A DNA stretch of 64,000 nt from Streptomyces typhae (GTDB taxonomy: Bacteria; Actinomycetota; Actinomycetes; Streptomycetales; Streptomycetaceae), in assembly GCF_009755605.1 (NCBI RefSeq), contig NZ_WPNZ01000020.1, positions 62,001 to 126,000 of the forward strand, written 5' to 3'. Position 1 is the first letter of the stretch; each line of letters starts with the position of its first letter. Position numbers and translations under genes: made by a program. The notes beneath the pieces were generated by a model. It was given only the letters and a program-made list of their open reading frames with translations, ran no database searches and was not told the origin of the DNA. Below are positions 1 through 9,235 of the stretch, piece after piece.

Positions 1-571
1 CGGCGAGGAGCGCGGCGGTCTCCAGGGCGGCCTGCCCCGCGCCGAGCACCGTCACGTCCCGGTCGCGCAGGGGGCTCAGGTCCGTGTGGTGGCTGCTGTG
101 CGAGACGTGGGCGGGGCCCAGGTCGCGTACCGCGGAGGGGATCTCCACGAACGGCATGACGCCGACGGCGAGTGCCACCGTGCGGCCCGGGAAGGTCTCG
201 CCGTCGGTGGTCGTGACGGCGAAGCCGGCGTCCAGCGGCCGGACCGAGCGGACGAGGCGCTCGTCGACCGGCGGGGCGGCGTGCGCGGCGAACCACAGGC
301 CGTACGCGGCGAAGTGCTCGACCGGCAGCGGCACCCCGTGTTCGGCCCGCAGCCCCTCGTGGGCGCAGTAGGCGGCGAGGCCGTACCGGCCGGCGGGGTC
401 GGAGAGGTCGGACGCCCACGGCTCGGACTTCAGGAGCATGCCGCGTGGCATGTGGTCGCGCCAGGAGGCCATGGGCCTGCCGAAGACGCGTACGCGGAGT
501 CCGGCGGCAGCGGCGTGCGCGGCGACGGACAGGCCGTAGGGGCCCGCCCCCACGATCAGCAGGTCATGCAT
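1..571 (-). CDS. FAD/NAD(P)-dependent oxidoreductase, flavin monooxygenase-like (3' part outside window)
   Basis: Only the first 190 codons are visible; the gene runs off the left edge. The N-terminus MHDLLIVGAGPYGLSVAA is a Rossmann FAD-binding motif (GxGxxG at residues 8-13). Near the visible end there is a second dinucleotide motif, VTVLGAGQAALETA, as in flavin monooxygenases and lysine-N-hydroxylase-like enzymes that bind both FAD and NAD(P)H. The region between them has the SHSSHH and RDVTVLGAG spacing typical of that class. The ATG start lies inside the end of the upstream ATP-grasp gene (ATGCATGA, 8 nt overlap), so the two are probably translationally coupled. The substrate cannot be inferred. 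A soluble cytoplasmic enzyme is expected. Confidence 0.75.
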   Translation of the reverse strand, partial: MHDLLIVGAGPYGLSVAAHAAAAGLRVRVFGRPMASWRDHMPRGMLLKSEPWASDLSDPAGRYGLAAYCAHEGLRAEHGVPLPVEHFAAYGLWFAAHAAPPVDERLVRSVRPLDAGFAVTTTDGETFPGRTVALAVGVMPFVEIPSAVRDLGPAHVSHSSHHTDLSPLRDRDVTVLGAGQAALETAALLA

Positions 572-1838
572 CGGTGACCGCCCGTTCCGTGGTGGGTGTG
601 CCGGACAGGAGGGCGGGGGACGCCTCCCGGGCCCGGGTGGACAGGGTCAGCAGGATCTCCTGGGCCCCGTGCGCGAGGCGGGTGCGCGAGCGCCGGACGA
701 CGTGCTGCCGCCACCGGCGCCACAGGTACGCGGCCGGATCGGGGTCGTCGGCGTCGGACCAGGCGAACTCGGCCGCGGCGCGGGCGCGCAGGGCGGTCAG
801 GGGCGCGTGGTTCTCCACGACGAAGACCCGGCCGGGCCGTGGCGCGGGCGCGGGGACCGGGCGGTGGGTGAGGTCCAGGTGGGCGGCGCGCACCACGTCC
901 GTGCCGGTGGCGTCGGCGAAGAGGCGGAACTGCGCGCCGGGGCGGGGATTGAAGTCGAGCAGGTGGTAGGTGCCGGTGCGGCTGTCGCGGCGGAAGTCCA
1001 GGTCGAACGCGCCCCGGTGGCGGAGGGCGGCGAGCAGGCGCCGGGCGAGCGTCCACAGGCCGTCGTCGTGCGTCCACTCGCCGACCGTCGTGAGACCGGC
1101 TCTGCGCGGCCGGGCGCGGCGCTTGCGGCCCGTACCGCCGCCGTGGACGGTGCCGTCCCGTCCCGCGTAGCCGTGCACGAACCAGTCGGCGTCGCGGCCG
1201 CCGGGGACGTACGCCTGAAGGAGGAGCCTGCTGCCGGCCTCGGCGGTGCGCGCGTGCAGGGCCGCCGCCTCGCGCGGTGAGCGGACCAGGACGGCGCTGC
1301 GCAGACCGCGTTCGCGGGGCAGCAGCCAGGGGCGGCTCCACTTGGCCACCGCCGGGGAGCCGAGGTCCCGTACCGCGTCGGCCGCGGCACGGGGGGACGA
1401 GGGCGCGACCGTCGGCGGGTGCGCCACGCCGAGACGGGCGCAGAGACCGGCGAGGGAGCCCTTGTCGGCGAGGCGGGCGGGCAGGCCTGTCGTGGGCAGG
1501 GGCAGCAGGTAGCGGTCCGCGAGGGCGTCGGCGACGGCGTCGACGGCGAGGGCGCCCGCGTCGTCCAGGGGGATCAGGACGGCCGGGCGGCCGACGCGCG
1601 CGGCGACCCGCAGCAGCGCCGCGCGCACGTTCTCGGGCGTGGCCGGGGCGGCCGGAGGCGCGTGCAGCCGGTGCAGATGGCGGGAGCGGCCGACCGGGCC
1701 GTGCGCGTCGTCGGCCACCAGGTGCACCTCCACCCCGGCGCGGCCGAGGGAACGCACCGCACCCAGCGTTCCGTGGTGAAAGGGATTCCGGTCGAGCCGC
1801 AGCAGTACCGCGGGAACGCGTGTGTCCAGAGAGTGCAA
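564..1838 (-). CDS. ATP-grasp domain protein (carboxylate-amine ligase type)
   Basis: A protein of about 424 aa with ATP-grasp features: a lysine-containing AVAKWSRPWLLP strand, an LLQAYVPGG hinge strand, and a C-terminal metal-binding segment AFDLDFRRD...YHLLDFNPRPGAQ, where the D and N residues would bind Mg-ATP. Enzymes of this class join a carboxylate to an amine or another nucleophile through an acyl-phosphate. The reading frame is open well upstream, but that part overlaps the divergent glycosidase promoter. I chose the TTG at 1838 (MHSLDTRVPAVLLRLD), which has AAGG 6 nt before it. The 3' end overlaps the flavin oxidoreductase gene, suggesting a two-gene operon. Substrate unknown; a link to the exopolysaccharide locus is only positional. 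Confidence 0.65.
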   Translation of the reverse strand: MHSLDTRVPAVLLRLDRNPFHHGTLGAVRSLGRAGVEVHLVADDAHGPVGRSRHLHRLHAPPAAPATPENVRAALLRVAARVGRPAVLIPLDDAGALAVDAVADALADRYLLPLPTTGLPARLADKGSLAGLCARLGVAHPPTVAPSSPRAAADAVRDLGSPAVAKWSRPWLLPRERGLRSAVLVRSPREAAALHARTAEAGSRLLLQAYVPGGRDADWFVHGYAGRDGTVHGGGTGRKRRARPRRAGLTTVGEWTHDDGLWTLARRLLAALRHRGAFDLDFRRDSRTGTYHLLDFNPRPGAQFRLFADATGTDVVRAAHLDLTHRPVPAPAPRPGRVFVVENHAPLTALRARAAAEFAWSDADDPDPAAYLWRRWRQHVVRRSRTRLAHGAQEILLTLSTRAREASPALLSGTPTTERAVTDA

Positions 1839-1968
1839 GGTCGGCCTTACTGATTGCTCGCCCAATGGGGCGATGTGAGGTCGCGGAGGGTTAAGGACTC
1901 GTTTGGCGCAATAGAAATACATATGACGGAACGTCAGTAATCCCGGGCGGGTACCACGAGGAGCTCTC
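1839..1968. promoter_or_regulatory. divergent promoter region between ATP-grasp gene and GH26-like gene
   Basis: This 130 bp divergent gap is more AT-rich than its surroundings (gcgcaatagaaatacatatg around 1917). It contains a small perfect inverted repeat, tgacg-gaa-cgtca, at 1924-1936, which could be an operator. GAGGAG at about 1957-1962 is the ribosome binding site of the rightward glycosidase gene. No convincing -35/-10 pair was assigned. Confidence 0.35.
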
Positions 1969-3246
1969 ATGCGTCTTGCTTTTGTCCGTCTTGCTTTTGC
2001 CGCCGCCGGAATCATCGCGGTGACGGCGGTCACCGCCGGCCCGGGACACACCGCGGGGCGGGCCCCCGGGGCGGAGCCGCCACCGCCGCCGGCCGTGACG
2101 AAGGCCCCGGATCCGCCGGTGACCCCGGAGGTCCCCGAGGCACCGAAGGCACCGGAGACACCGAAGGCACCGGAGACACCGAAGGCACCGGAGACGTCCA
2201 AGGCGCCGCAGGCACCGGAGGCCCCCAAGGCCCCCGCCATCGGGGCGTACCTCGACTACGGCCCGGACGGCGTCGACCGGATGACCGATCTGAGCGAGTG
2301 GCTCGACGGGACCGAGCTGCGGGTGGGGCACACCTACCTGCCGGGCGACCGCTGGAGCAACATCGAGGGCGCGCCGCGCTTCCTGGAGAGCTGGGCGGCC
2401 TGGCGGAAGGCCAAGGACGACCGGATGTTCGTCCTGAACGTGCCGATGATGGAGCGCAACGAGGACCGGGTCGGCGACCGGGAGGTGCGCGGACTGCTGC
2501 GGCAGGGCGCCGCCGGTGCCTTCGACGAGCACTACCGCGTCCTGGCCGAGCGCCTGGTCCGCCTCGGGGTGCCGGACACGGTGATCGTGCTCGGCTGGGA
2601 GATGAACGGCACCACCTACACCCATCGTTGCGGTCCGGATCCGGAATCGTGGAAGGCGTACTGGAAACGCATCGTCAAGGTGATGCGTTCGGTGCCGGGA
2701 CAGAAATTCGCCTTCGATTTCGCGCCGAGCCGCGGGCGGGACGCCGTGCCCTGGCCGGAGTGCTATCCGGGTGACGATTCGGTCGACGTCATCGGGATGG
2801 ATTCGTACGACCAGCCGCGTGGCATGACATTCGACGAGCAGGTGCGCGAGGAATACGGCCTGCAGCATCACGTGGATTTCGCGAAGGCGCACGGCAAGCC
2901 CGTCTCGTACCCCGAATGGGGTCTCTTCCGCAATGGTGACAACGACGCGTACATGCGCCGGATGCTGAAGTGGATGGACGAGCACAAGCCGCTGTACAAC
3001 ACGGTCACCGACTACTGCCCGCACGGCGTGTGGCAGTGCAAGGACAACCCGAAGGCCACGAAGGTCTACCGCGAGGCGCTGTCCGGGCTGCCGGCGAACC
3101 CGGTGCCGAAGCCGAACGACCCCGTGCGGCCGCCGCACTGCTCGCCGCTGGACCTGGGCGACTGGGTCGAGTACTGGCTGGGCGGCAAGCTGTGTCTGCG
3201 GTTCGACTGGTGGGAGCGGAACGAGCAGACGAAGCCGCAGGGCTGA
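1969..3246 (+). CDS. secreted GH26-like endo-beta-mannanase/glycoside hydrolase
   Basis: A 425 aa protein with an N-terminal signal peptide (hydrophobic LAFAAAGIIAVTAVTAG), then a proline-rich low-complexity linker of repeated APETPK/PEAPK units (residues about 55-88), then a catalytic domain. Two acidic residues sit where GH26 enzymes have the acid/base (VLGWEMNG) and the nucleophile (SYPEWGL). GH26 members hydrolyse beta-1,4-mannan and related polysaccharides. The linker suggests display at or beyond the cell wall. The ATG is preceded by GAGGAG at good spacing. It converges on the exopolysaccharide operon, so trimming or remodelling of the strain's own polysaccharide is plausible, but that is inference. 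Confidence 0.8.
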   Translation: MRLAFVRLAFAAAGIIAVTAVTAGPGHTAGRAPGAEPPPPPAVTKAPDPPVTPEVPEAPKAPETPKAPETPKAPETSKAPQAPEAPKAPAIGAYLDYGPDGVDRMTDLSEWLDGTELRVGHTYLPGDRWSNIEGAPRFLESWAAWRKAKDDRMFVLNVPMMERNEDRVGDREVRGLLRQGAAGAFDEHYRVLAERLVRLGVPDTVIVLGWEMNGTTYTHRCGPDPESWKAYWKRIVKVMRSVPGQKFAFDFAPSRGRDAVPWPECYPGDDSVDVIGMDSYDQPRGMTFDEQVREEYGLQHHVDFAKAHGKPVSYPEWGLFRNGDNDAYMRRMLKWMDEHKPLYNTVTDYCPHGVWQCKDNPKATKVYREALSGLPANPVPKPNDPVRPPHCSPLDLGDWVEYWLGGKLCLRFDWWERNEQTKPQG

Positions 3247-3268
3247 GGGCCCGGGGGCCAGGCTCCGG

Positions 3269-3298
3269 GGGCGGAGGCGTCACGGGGCGCCTCCGCCC
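3269..3298. terminator. bidirectional hairpin between convergent genes
   Basis: An 11 bp perfect stem (gggcggaggcg / cgcctccgccc) with an 8 nt loop sits between the stop of the GH26-like gene and the end of the acyltransferase gene. It overlaps the last codons of the latter. It can serve both strands. Confidence 0.6.
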
Positions 3299-4443
3299 GC
3301 GCGGCGCTCCTGCCGTTCCTGGCGCGTCCGTCGCGCCCACTCCCGTGCCGACGCCTCGCAGACCGCGGCGGTCAGGAGGGGGGTGGTGCGGGCGCGGGAC
3401 AGGAGGTAGCGGCTGTTGGGGGCCGGTGCGGGGCGCCAGTGGTGCTTGTACGGTTCGTCGCCGCGCAGCAGGCTCAGGGTGCGGGGGTGTGCGCCCGCGG
3501 TGTGCCGGGTGCAGGCGTCGAGCAGCATCGTGGCCACGTCGACCTTGCGCTCCCTGAGGCTCGGGTGGGCGCCGTAGAGGTAGCCGCCCGCGAGGCGCGC
3601 CGAGAGGAGCGTCAGGTCGGCGGCGAGGACCTCCCCGTCCACCGCGAACTCCGTCATCACGGCGTCGCCCGCCGCGACCATGGGGGGCACCGCGCGCAGC
3701 AGGTGCTCGCGGAACCGCGGACGCAGGTGTTCCGACGTCACCTTGCGTCCCTGCCACTGGAGTTCGTGCAGGCGCAGCAGCGTGCGGACGGCCGCATCGG
3801 CCTCCCCGGCGGGGACGGTGCGGGCCCGAACCCCGGCCGCGGCCAGTTTGCGCAGCTTGGCGCGGGCGCGCTGCGAGGTCGTCGAGGGCAGCCGCTTCAG
3901 GAGCTCGTCCACGGGCAGCGGGGGCAGTTCGAGGCAGCGGGAGTCGGCCAGTCGACGGCGCGGGCCGCGCCACCGCTCGTACACGGTCTCGACGCACGCG
4001 CCCGCCCGCACCTCGCGGAAGTCGACGGGGGCGGTACGGGCGAGGGCGCGCAGGCCTTCGGTGAGGGCGTCCGCGGCGCGGTCGCGGGCCCGGGCGGAGA
4101 GCAGGACGTCGGCGAAGTCCGAGATCGCGCCCCCGAGGGGGCGGTGCGCGGGTACCGGCCGGAGCGTCAGCATCAGCGGCGCCGCCGCGATCAGCTCGCC
4201 GCCGTCGCGCACCAGGAGCACGCGCAGCCGACCGGGTCTGCCGTACGAACGCCACCACGAGGACAGCCACGCGTGGCTCTGGAACGGGGTCGCCTCCTCG
4301 CACTCCTGGTAGAGGCGGCGCCAGGGCCCCGCGAGGGCGGCGAACTCGCCCTCGTCGACGCAGAGTCCGGTGGTGAGAGGCCCCTGGGAGCCGGTGCGGC
4401 GGGGCCCGTGGGATTCCTGGGTACGGACGCGGGTCGTCGTCAC
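3280..4443 (-). CDS. GNAT-family (CelD/BcsL-like) acyltransferase of the exopolysaccharide operon
   Basis: About 387 aa. The sequence matches the Acetyltransf_6 (CelD/FemAB-like GNAT) pattern: an N-terminal CEEATPFQSHAWLSSWWRSY segment, a central basic segment, and a C-terminal EVLAADLTLLSARLAGGYLYGA strand-turn region followed by LLRGDEPYKHHW. Such enzymes acylate sugars or nucleotide-linked precursors in polysaccharide loci. The GTG start forms a GTGA overlap with the stop of the Wzz-like gene upstream; an ATG-like extension further upstream would overlap that gene completely. It is the last gene of the eight-gene minus-strand operon. The donor and acceptor are not deducible. Confidence 0.7.
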   Translation of the reverse strand: MTTTRVRTQESHGPRRTGSQGPLTTGLCVDEGEFAALAGPWRRLYQECEEATPFQSHAWLSSWWRSYGRPGRLRVLLVRDGGELIAAAPLMLTLRPVPAHRPLGGAISDFADVLLSARARDRAADALTEGLRALARTAPVDFREVRAGACVETVYERWRGPRRRLADSRCLELPPLPVDELLKRLPSTTSQRARAKLRKLAAAGVRARTVPAGEADAAVRTLLRLHELQWQGRKVTSEHLRPRFREHLLRAVPPMVAAGDAVMTEFAVDGEVLAADLTLLSARLAGGYLYGAHPSLRERKVDVATMLLDACTRHTAGAHPRTLSLLRGDEPYKHHWRPAPAPNSRYLLSRARTTPLLTAAVCEASAREWARRTRQERQERRAGGGAP

Positions 4444-5258
4444 GCGCCGCCCCTGACCTCGGCGGACGCCGGGCCCGGCACCGCCGCTCCGGGCGCGGGG
4501 CGCGCGCCGCCGCGGGGGCGCACCAGGAGCACGAGGCCTCCGAGCAGGCCGCCCGCGCACAGGCCGACCAGCGTGCTCACCGGTGCGGAGAGGGTGGAGG
4601 GCGCGGTGGGCTCGACGGCGCGCGAGAACGGCAGGAGCTTCACCTGGGTGCTGTTCTTGGTGTGGTTGGCGCTCGTGGTCAGCGCGCGGGACACCGCGTT
4701 CGCGAGGGTGGCGGCGTCGTCGGGGCGGGTGGCCGAGGCGGCGACGGAGATCATGGGCGCGTCGGGCGACGTGGCCACCTTGACGCGGCTCTGCAGCTCT
4801 CCTGGCGACACGCGCGCGGCGACCTGCGCGTCACCGAGGACCGCGAGCTGGGTGGCGACCTTGCCGTAGGCCTGCGCGAACCCCAGGGCCGTCGCGGGGT
4901 CGGTCCTGGACTGCGGTACGGCGACGACATAGCTGGTGGCGGTGTACTCGGGGGTCTGAAGCAGCCCGTACGTGCCGCCGGCCAGGGCGCCGAGGGCGGC
5001 GCAGGCCGGGAGGGTGGACCAGCGGGGCAGGCGGGTGAGCAGACGGGTGAGCAGACGGGTGCGAGGGGCGAGGCGGGCACGCAGGTCGGCGCGTAGGCGC
5101 GCGGCGGGGGACTGGGGCCGGGTCTGGGCCTGGGCCTGGTCATGTTCCTGGTCCGAGGAGCCTGCCGGGGAGCCCGGGGAGCCCGGGGAGCCCGGCGCGG
5201 TCGAGGGGCCTGCCGGTGCGGCCGAGGGGCTCGTGGGGGCGCTCGAAGGGGCGCTCAT
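4440..5258 (-). CDS. Wzz/YveK-like polysaccharide chain-length protein
   Basis: 272 aa. A Pro/Ser/Gly-rich N-terminal tail of about 65 residues is followed by a first membrane segment (LPACAALGALAGGTYGLL), the extracellular YTATSYVVAVPQSRTDPATALGFAQAYGKVA region typical of Wzz/BY-kinase adaptor proteins, and a second membrane segment (LVGLCAGGLLGGLVLLV). The family sets polysaccharide chain length in the membrane. No Walker-type BY-kinase domain is attached, so the protein would act with the polymerase encoded upstream. Its ATG shares one base with the stop of the glycosyltransferase (TGATG), and its stop overlaps the acyltransferase start (GTGA). Confidence 0.75.
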   Translation of the reverse strand: MSAPSSAPTSPSAAPAGPSTAPGSPGSPGSPAGSSDQEHDQAQAQTRPQSPAARLRADLRARLAPRTRLLTRLLTRLPRWSTLPACAALGALAGGTYGLLQTPEYTATSYVVAVPQSRTDPATALGFAQAYGKVATQLAVLGDAQVAARVSPGELQSRVKVATSPDAPMISVAASATRPDDAATLANAVSRALTTSANHTKNSTQVKLLPFSRAVEPTAPSTLSAPVSTLVGLCAGGLLGGLVLLVRPRGGARPAPGAAVPGPASAEVRGGA

Positions 5259-6430
5259 CAGGGGTTCACCTCCTGGTTCGGACCGGCCAGCACGGACGCG
5301 TAGACGTCCATCAGCCGACCGGCGCTGCGGGTGATGTCGTAGTGCCGCACGGCGGCGGGTACCGCCCGGTGCCGCGTCGGGCGGTACCCGTCACGGCGGT
5401 GCAGGCGGTGCAGCCCGTGCAGGGCGCGGGCGAAGGACTCGGGGTCGCTCGCGCAGTGCGCGGAGTCGGTGCGCTCCCCCGCGGGCAGCGCGTCGACGGC
5501 CGGACAGGACGAGTACAGGGCGGGGAGCCCGGAGGCCAGGCCCTCCATGAGCGCGAGGCCGAACGCCTCCTCCGGCGAGGGGGACGCCAGCACGTCCATG
5601 GCCGCGAACAGGGAGGGCAGATGGGCGGCGGCCCGGACGTCACCGCCCGCGCCCACCCCTTCCTCCCCCGTCTCGCCCGCGAACCGCACCCGTTCGGCGA
5701 TCCCGAGCCGCGCGGCGAGCAGCCGCAGGTCCCGCTCCCGCGGTCCGGCCCCCACGAGCAGTACCCGTACGTCGGCGGGGAGCAGGGCGGCGGCGCGCAG
5801 GAGCACGTCGAAGCGCTTGCCGTCGGTGAGGCGGCCGACGCCGCCGATCACGAAGGCGTCGCCGGGCAGGCCCAGTTGGGCGCGGGCCGCCGCGCGGGCG
5901 GCCGGGTCGAAGGCGAACCGGTCCACGTCGATGCCGTTCGGCACCACCCTGATCCGCCGCCGCGGCACGCCCCACTGGTGCAGCCGGGTGCCGACGGCCG
6001 GGGACACGGCGACGGTCATCCGGCCGAGCCGCTCCCCGGCGAGGTACAGCGCGCGCACCCCGGAGGTCAGCGCCCGCCCCTCCATCTGCGAGTCGCCCAG
6101 GGAGTGTTCGGTGGCCACGACCGCGCGCACCCCGGCGATCCGGGCCGCGATCCGCCCGTACAGGCAGGCGCGGTAGAGGTGGGTGTGGACGACGTCGTAG
6201 CGGCCGGCGCGGATCAGCCGGACGAGCCGGGGCAGGACGGCGACGTCCCGGTTGCCCGCCATGCCGAGGTCGGTGACGCGGGTGCCGTCGGCGGTGATGC
6301 CGCGGGCGACGCTGCCCGCGTCGGTGAGGGTGAGGACGTCACAGGCGGCGGGTACGTGGCGCAGGAGCAGGCGGAGCTGCTGCTCGGCGCCGCCCATGCC
6401 GAGCCCGGTGATGACGTGCAGGACCCTCAC
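5258..6430 (-). CDS. GT4-family glycosyltransferase
   Basis: 390 aa GT-B fold enzyme. The N-terminal half has the acceptor-side motif GLGMGGAEQQLRLL and DVVHTHLYRA. The C-terminal half has VVPNGIDVDRF, GVGRLTDGKRFDVLL, and the EX7E donor-binding segment SPEEAFGLALMEGLASGLP. These are hallmarks of retaining GT4 enzymes that add sugars from nucleotide donors. There is no signal peptide; it would act at the cytoplasmic face on the lipid-linked repeat unit. The GTG start overlaps the deacetylase stop (GTGA). Confidence 0.85.
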   Translation of the reverse strand: MRVLHVITGLGMGGAEQQLRLLLRHVPAACDVLTLTDAGSVARGITADGTRVTDLGMAGNRDVAVLPRLVRLIRAGRYDVVHTHLYRACLYGRIAARIAGVRAVVATEHSLGDSQMEGRALTSGVRALYLAGERLGRMTVAVSPAVGTRLHQWGVPRRRIRVVPNGIDVDRFAFDPAARAAARAQLGLPGDAFVIGGVGRLTDGKRFDVLLRAAALLPADVRVLLVGAGPRERDLRLLAARLGIAERVRFAGETGEEGVGAGGDVRAAAHLPSLFAAMDVLASPSPEEAFGLALMEGLASGLPALYSSCPAVDALPAGERTDSAHCASDPESFARALHGLHRLHRRDGYRPTRHRAVPAAVRHYDITRSAGRLMDVYASVLAGPNQEVNP

Positions 6431-7386
6431 GCGGTCACCGCCGCCGGGCGCAGGGTGCGGCCGCGCGGGCCGCCCGTGGCCTGCTTCAGGCGGAGCCGCC
6501 AGGGGGTGTCCTGCTGGCCGACGTGCATCCGGGGCAGCGCGAGCGGGCCGGTGAGCGCGCCGGGGCCGATGGCGCAGGCGTACCGGTACCCGGCCGCCCG
6601 CACGGCGGCGAGTACGCGCCCGTCGGCTTTTCCGTACGGGTAGCAGAAGCCGGGTACGTCCTGACCGGTCAGGTCGGCGAGGGCGGCGCGGCTGCCCGCC
6701 GCCTCCCGGCGCAGGGCGTGGTCGTCGGCGGCGGTGAGGTCGATGTGGGTGAGGCCGTGCGAGGCGATCTCCATGCCGTGCGCGGCGGCCTGCCGGATGC
6801 CGTCGGCGTCGAGGAGGGGCTTGCGGGGGCCGAGCGGGTCCCAGGCGTTGTCGCCGCCGAGCCTGCCGGGCAGGACGAAGACGGTGGCGGTGCAGCCGTG
6901 GCGGTGCAGCAGGGGCACGGCGTGGTCGAGGAAGTCGCGGTACCCGTCGTCGAAGGTGAGCCCGACCAGGCCGCGCCCGCGCCCGCGGCGGCAGGCGTCG
7001 AGGAGCCGCTCCACGGAGACCCCGCGAAGGCCCCGGCGGCGCAGCCAGCCCAACTGCGCGTCGAGCCGCTCGGGCGACACGGTGATGCGGTACGGGTCGT
7101 CGGCGGGGTCGGCCACGGAGTGGTACATCGCGATCCAGGGCGCGGTGTCGGCGGTGCGGGGTGCGGCGCCTGCCGTGCGGGGCACGGCGCCTGCCGTGCG
7201 GGGCACGGTGCCTGCCGTGCTGGGCACGGTGCCGGTTGTGCGGGGCTCGGGCGTGGCTTCCGACAGGTGTGCGCAGTGGGGGGCGTTGGTGAGACAGGTG
7301 TCGGGGCGGGAGGGCGTGCCCGCACCGGCGGGCCCGTAGTCCGGGGCGTGGCCGGATCTGCGGTCAGACGTGCGGTCATCGGTCAT
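6427..7386 (-). CDS. polysaccharide deacetylase (NodB/CE4 domain)
   Basis: About 319 aa. After a repetitive N-terminal tail made of TAGAVPR-type 7-residue units (residues about 50-85) comes a CE4 domain with LTFDDGYRDF (catalytic and metal Asp pair), ASHGLTHIDL (HxxxH metal ligands) and FCYPYGKAD. CE4 enzymes remove N- or O-acetyl groups from polysaccharides using a divalent metal. No clear signal peptide is seen, so the site of action is uncertain. The ATG start overlaps the end of the flippase gene by 11 nt. Its place in the operon points to modification of the exported polymer. Confidence 0.8.
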   Translation of the reverse strand: MTDDRTSDRRSGHAPDYGPAGAGTPSRPDTCLTNAPHCAHLSEATPEPRTTGTVPSTAGTVPRTAGAVPRTAGAAPRTADTAPWIAMYHSVADPADDPYRITVSPERLDAQLGWLRRRGLRGVSVERLLDACRRGRGRGLVGLTFDDGYRDFLDHAVPLLHRHGCTATVFVLPGRLGGDNAWDPLGPRKPLLDADGIRQAAAHGMEIASHGLTHIDLTAADDHALRREAAGSRAALADLTGQDVPGFCYPYGKADGRVLAAVRAAGYRYACAIGPGALTGPLALPRMHVGQQDTPWRLRLKQATGGPRGRTLRPAAVTA

Positions 7387-9235
7387 GGCGGCGTCGCTTT
7401 CGTGTGACGGGGCGAAGGGCACGACGGGCGGTCAGGGAAGCCCTGCGGGCGCGGCCGTCTTCGCGGGCGTGGCCATCTCCACCGGCGTGGACGTCCCCGC
7501 GGACGTGGGCGCCCCCGCGGTCCCGTCTCCGGGCGGCACCCGCCCGCGCCGCGCACCGGCGCAGCACGTACACACAAGGCCGCGCCCCCACCACCCCGCC
7601 GCCGAGCAGGAACGCGACGGCGACGACGAGGCCGCCCGCGAGGACGGCGAGCGCGGGCGGCCCGGCGTGGTGGGCGCAGAGGGCGCCGAGCGCCGCGGAC
7701 CCGGCGGCGGCGAGCGCGAGGCGGGCCAGCTGGCCGACGACGGCGCGGGTGCGCAGGGGCAGGGCACGCGGCCCGAGCGCGTGCAGCAGGAGGACCGCGG
7801 TGACGCAGATCCCGGCGGCGTTGGCGCCCGCGATCCCGTACACGCCCCAGCTGCCCACGGTCAGAACGCCGAGGCCGGCCGTGGCGACGATGCCGACGGC
7901 CATCGCGGCGAACGGCGCCCAGGTGGTGCGGCCGACGGAGAAGTGCGCGCGGGCGAGGGCGCCCACCAGGGTGTGGCCGAGGAGCCCGAGGGCGTACACC
8001 CGCATGACGGCGGCCGTGGTGGCCGTGTCCGTGCCGGTGAAGGCGCCGCGCTCGAAGAGGAGCCGGACCAGGGCCGGGGCACAGGCGACGACGGTGGCGG
8101 CACCGCAGAGCACCACGGCCCCGGCGAGCACCAGGTCGCGCTCGACCCGGTCGCGCGCCCGCCGTACGTCGCCGTCGGCCAGGGCGCGGGCCACCACGGG
8201 GAAGGTGACGGTGCACAGCATCAGGGAGAGGACCATCGGCATCTGCGCGACCTTCTGCGCGTAGTTCAGATGCGAGATCGCGCCCGCGGGCAGCGAGGAC
8301 GCGAGGAACCGCTCGATGAGCACCTGCGACTGACGGCACAGCGCGAACAGGAGCACGGTCCAGATGACGGCCGTCTCCAGGCGGGCGGCCGGTTCCTCGG
8401 CGGTACGCGCGTCGGGCACAGCCACAGATGCGGGCGCGGCCCCTCCCCGGTGCCGCCGCAACCGCCGCCACAGGGACGGTGCTTGTACGAGGACCATGCA
8501 GGCCCCGCCGAGGGCCACCCCGAGCGCCGCCGCCCGTACCCCGAGGGGAGCCGAGAACAGGAACAGGACGGTGATGATGGCGGCGTTGTAGGCGACGTAC
8601 ACGGCGGCGGGCGCGACGAAGCGCTGGTGGGCGCGGAGCGCGGCGCTGCAGTATCCGGCGAGCCCGAAGGTGAGGGCGCAGGTCGCGGTGAGGCGGGTGC
8701 AGTCCACGGCGAGGCCGGGGTCGGGCAGGCCCGGCGCGAGCAGCGTGACGAGCGGGGGCGCGGCGGCCATGAGCGCGAGCCCGGCCGCCACGAACCACAG
8801 GGCCATCTTCGGCAGCGAGGCGCGGACGAGGGCGCGCACGGGATCGCCGCCCGCGGCGGCGGTGGTCGCCGCGCGCCGGGCCAGGGCCGCGCTGAACGCG
8901 GGTACGAGGAAGAACGCGAGCCCGTCCTCGATGAGCAGCGTCGCCGCCATCTCCGGCACGGTCCACGCCACCAGGAACGCGTCGGTGTCGCTCCCGGCCC
9001 CGAAGAAGTGGGCGAGCACCTGGTCGCGCACCAGGCCGAGGAGGGATCCGGCGACGGTCAGGGCGGCGGTGACGGCGGCGGCCTTGGCGAGGAAGGAGGG
9101 GCCGGGGGCGGCGCCCCGGGCGGGGTCGGCCTCGCCCGCGGGAACAGGTGGGGGTGAGGGGGCCGGCACCCCCAGCGCCTCCGGCGACGCGGTGGCGGCC
9201 GGGGCCGTCGGGCCGGTGCCGGGAACCGCCGTCAT
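7376..9235 (-). CDS. MurJ/MviN (MOP superfamily) flippase, Wzx-like
   Basis: 619 aa with a Pro/Ala-rich cytoplasmic N-terminus and many hydrophobic segments, fitting the 14-TM MOP exporter fold. Recognisable family pieces are VRDQVLAHFFGAGSDTDAFLVA near the start and SHLNYAQKVAQMPMVLSLML in the middle, as in MurJ. MurJ proteins flip lipid-linked sugars across the membrane. Inside this locus the likely cargo is the exopolysaccharide repeat unit rather than lipid II. It overlaps both neighbours (ATGA with the polymerase stop). The C-terminus is long and arginine-rich. Confidence 0.8.
   Translation of the reverse strand: MTAVPGTGPTAPAATASPEALGVPAPSPPPVPAGEADPARGAAPGPSFLAKAAAVTAALTVAGSLLGLVRDQVLAHFFGAGSDTDAFLVAWTVPEMAATLLIEDGLAFFLVPAFSAALARRAATTAAAGGDPVRALVRASLPKMALWFVAAGLALMAAAPPLVTLLAPGLPDPGLAVDCTRLTATCALTFGLAGYCSAALRAHQRFVAPAAVYVAYNAAIITVLFLFSAPLGVRAAALGVALGGACMVLVQAPSLWRRLRRHRGGAAPASVAVPDARTAEEPAARLETAVIWTVLLFALCRQSQVLIERFLASSLPAGAISHLNYAQKVAQMPMVLSLMLCTVTFPVVARALADGDVRRARDRVERDLVLAGAVVLCGAATVVACAPALVRLLFERGAFTGTDTATTAAVMRVYALGLLGHTLVGALARAHFSVGRTTWAPFAAMAVGIVATAGLGVLTVGSWGVYGIAGANAAGICVTAVLLLHALGPRALPLRTRAVVGQLARLALAAAGSAALGALCAHHAGPPALAVLAGGLVVAVAFLLGGGVVGARPCVYVLRRCAARAGAARRRDRGGAHVRGDVHAGGDGHAREDGRARRASLTARRALRPVTRKRRRHDR

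Noticed and set aside
1891..3138. Minus-strand frame opposite the GH26-like gene
   Set aside because: The sense strand has a signal peptide, both catalytic glutamates and a good ribosome binding site; the antisense frame has none.
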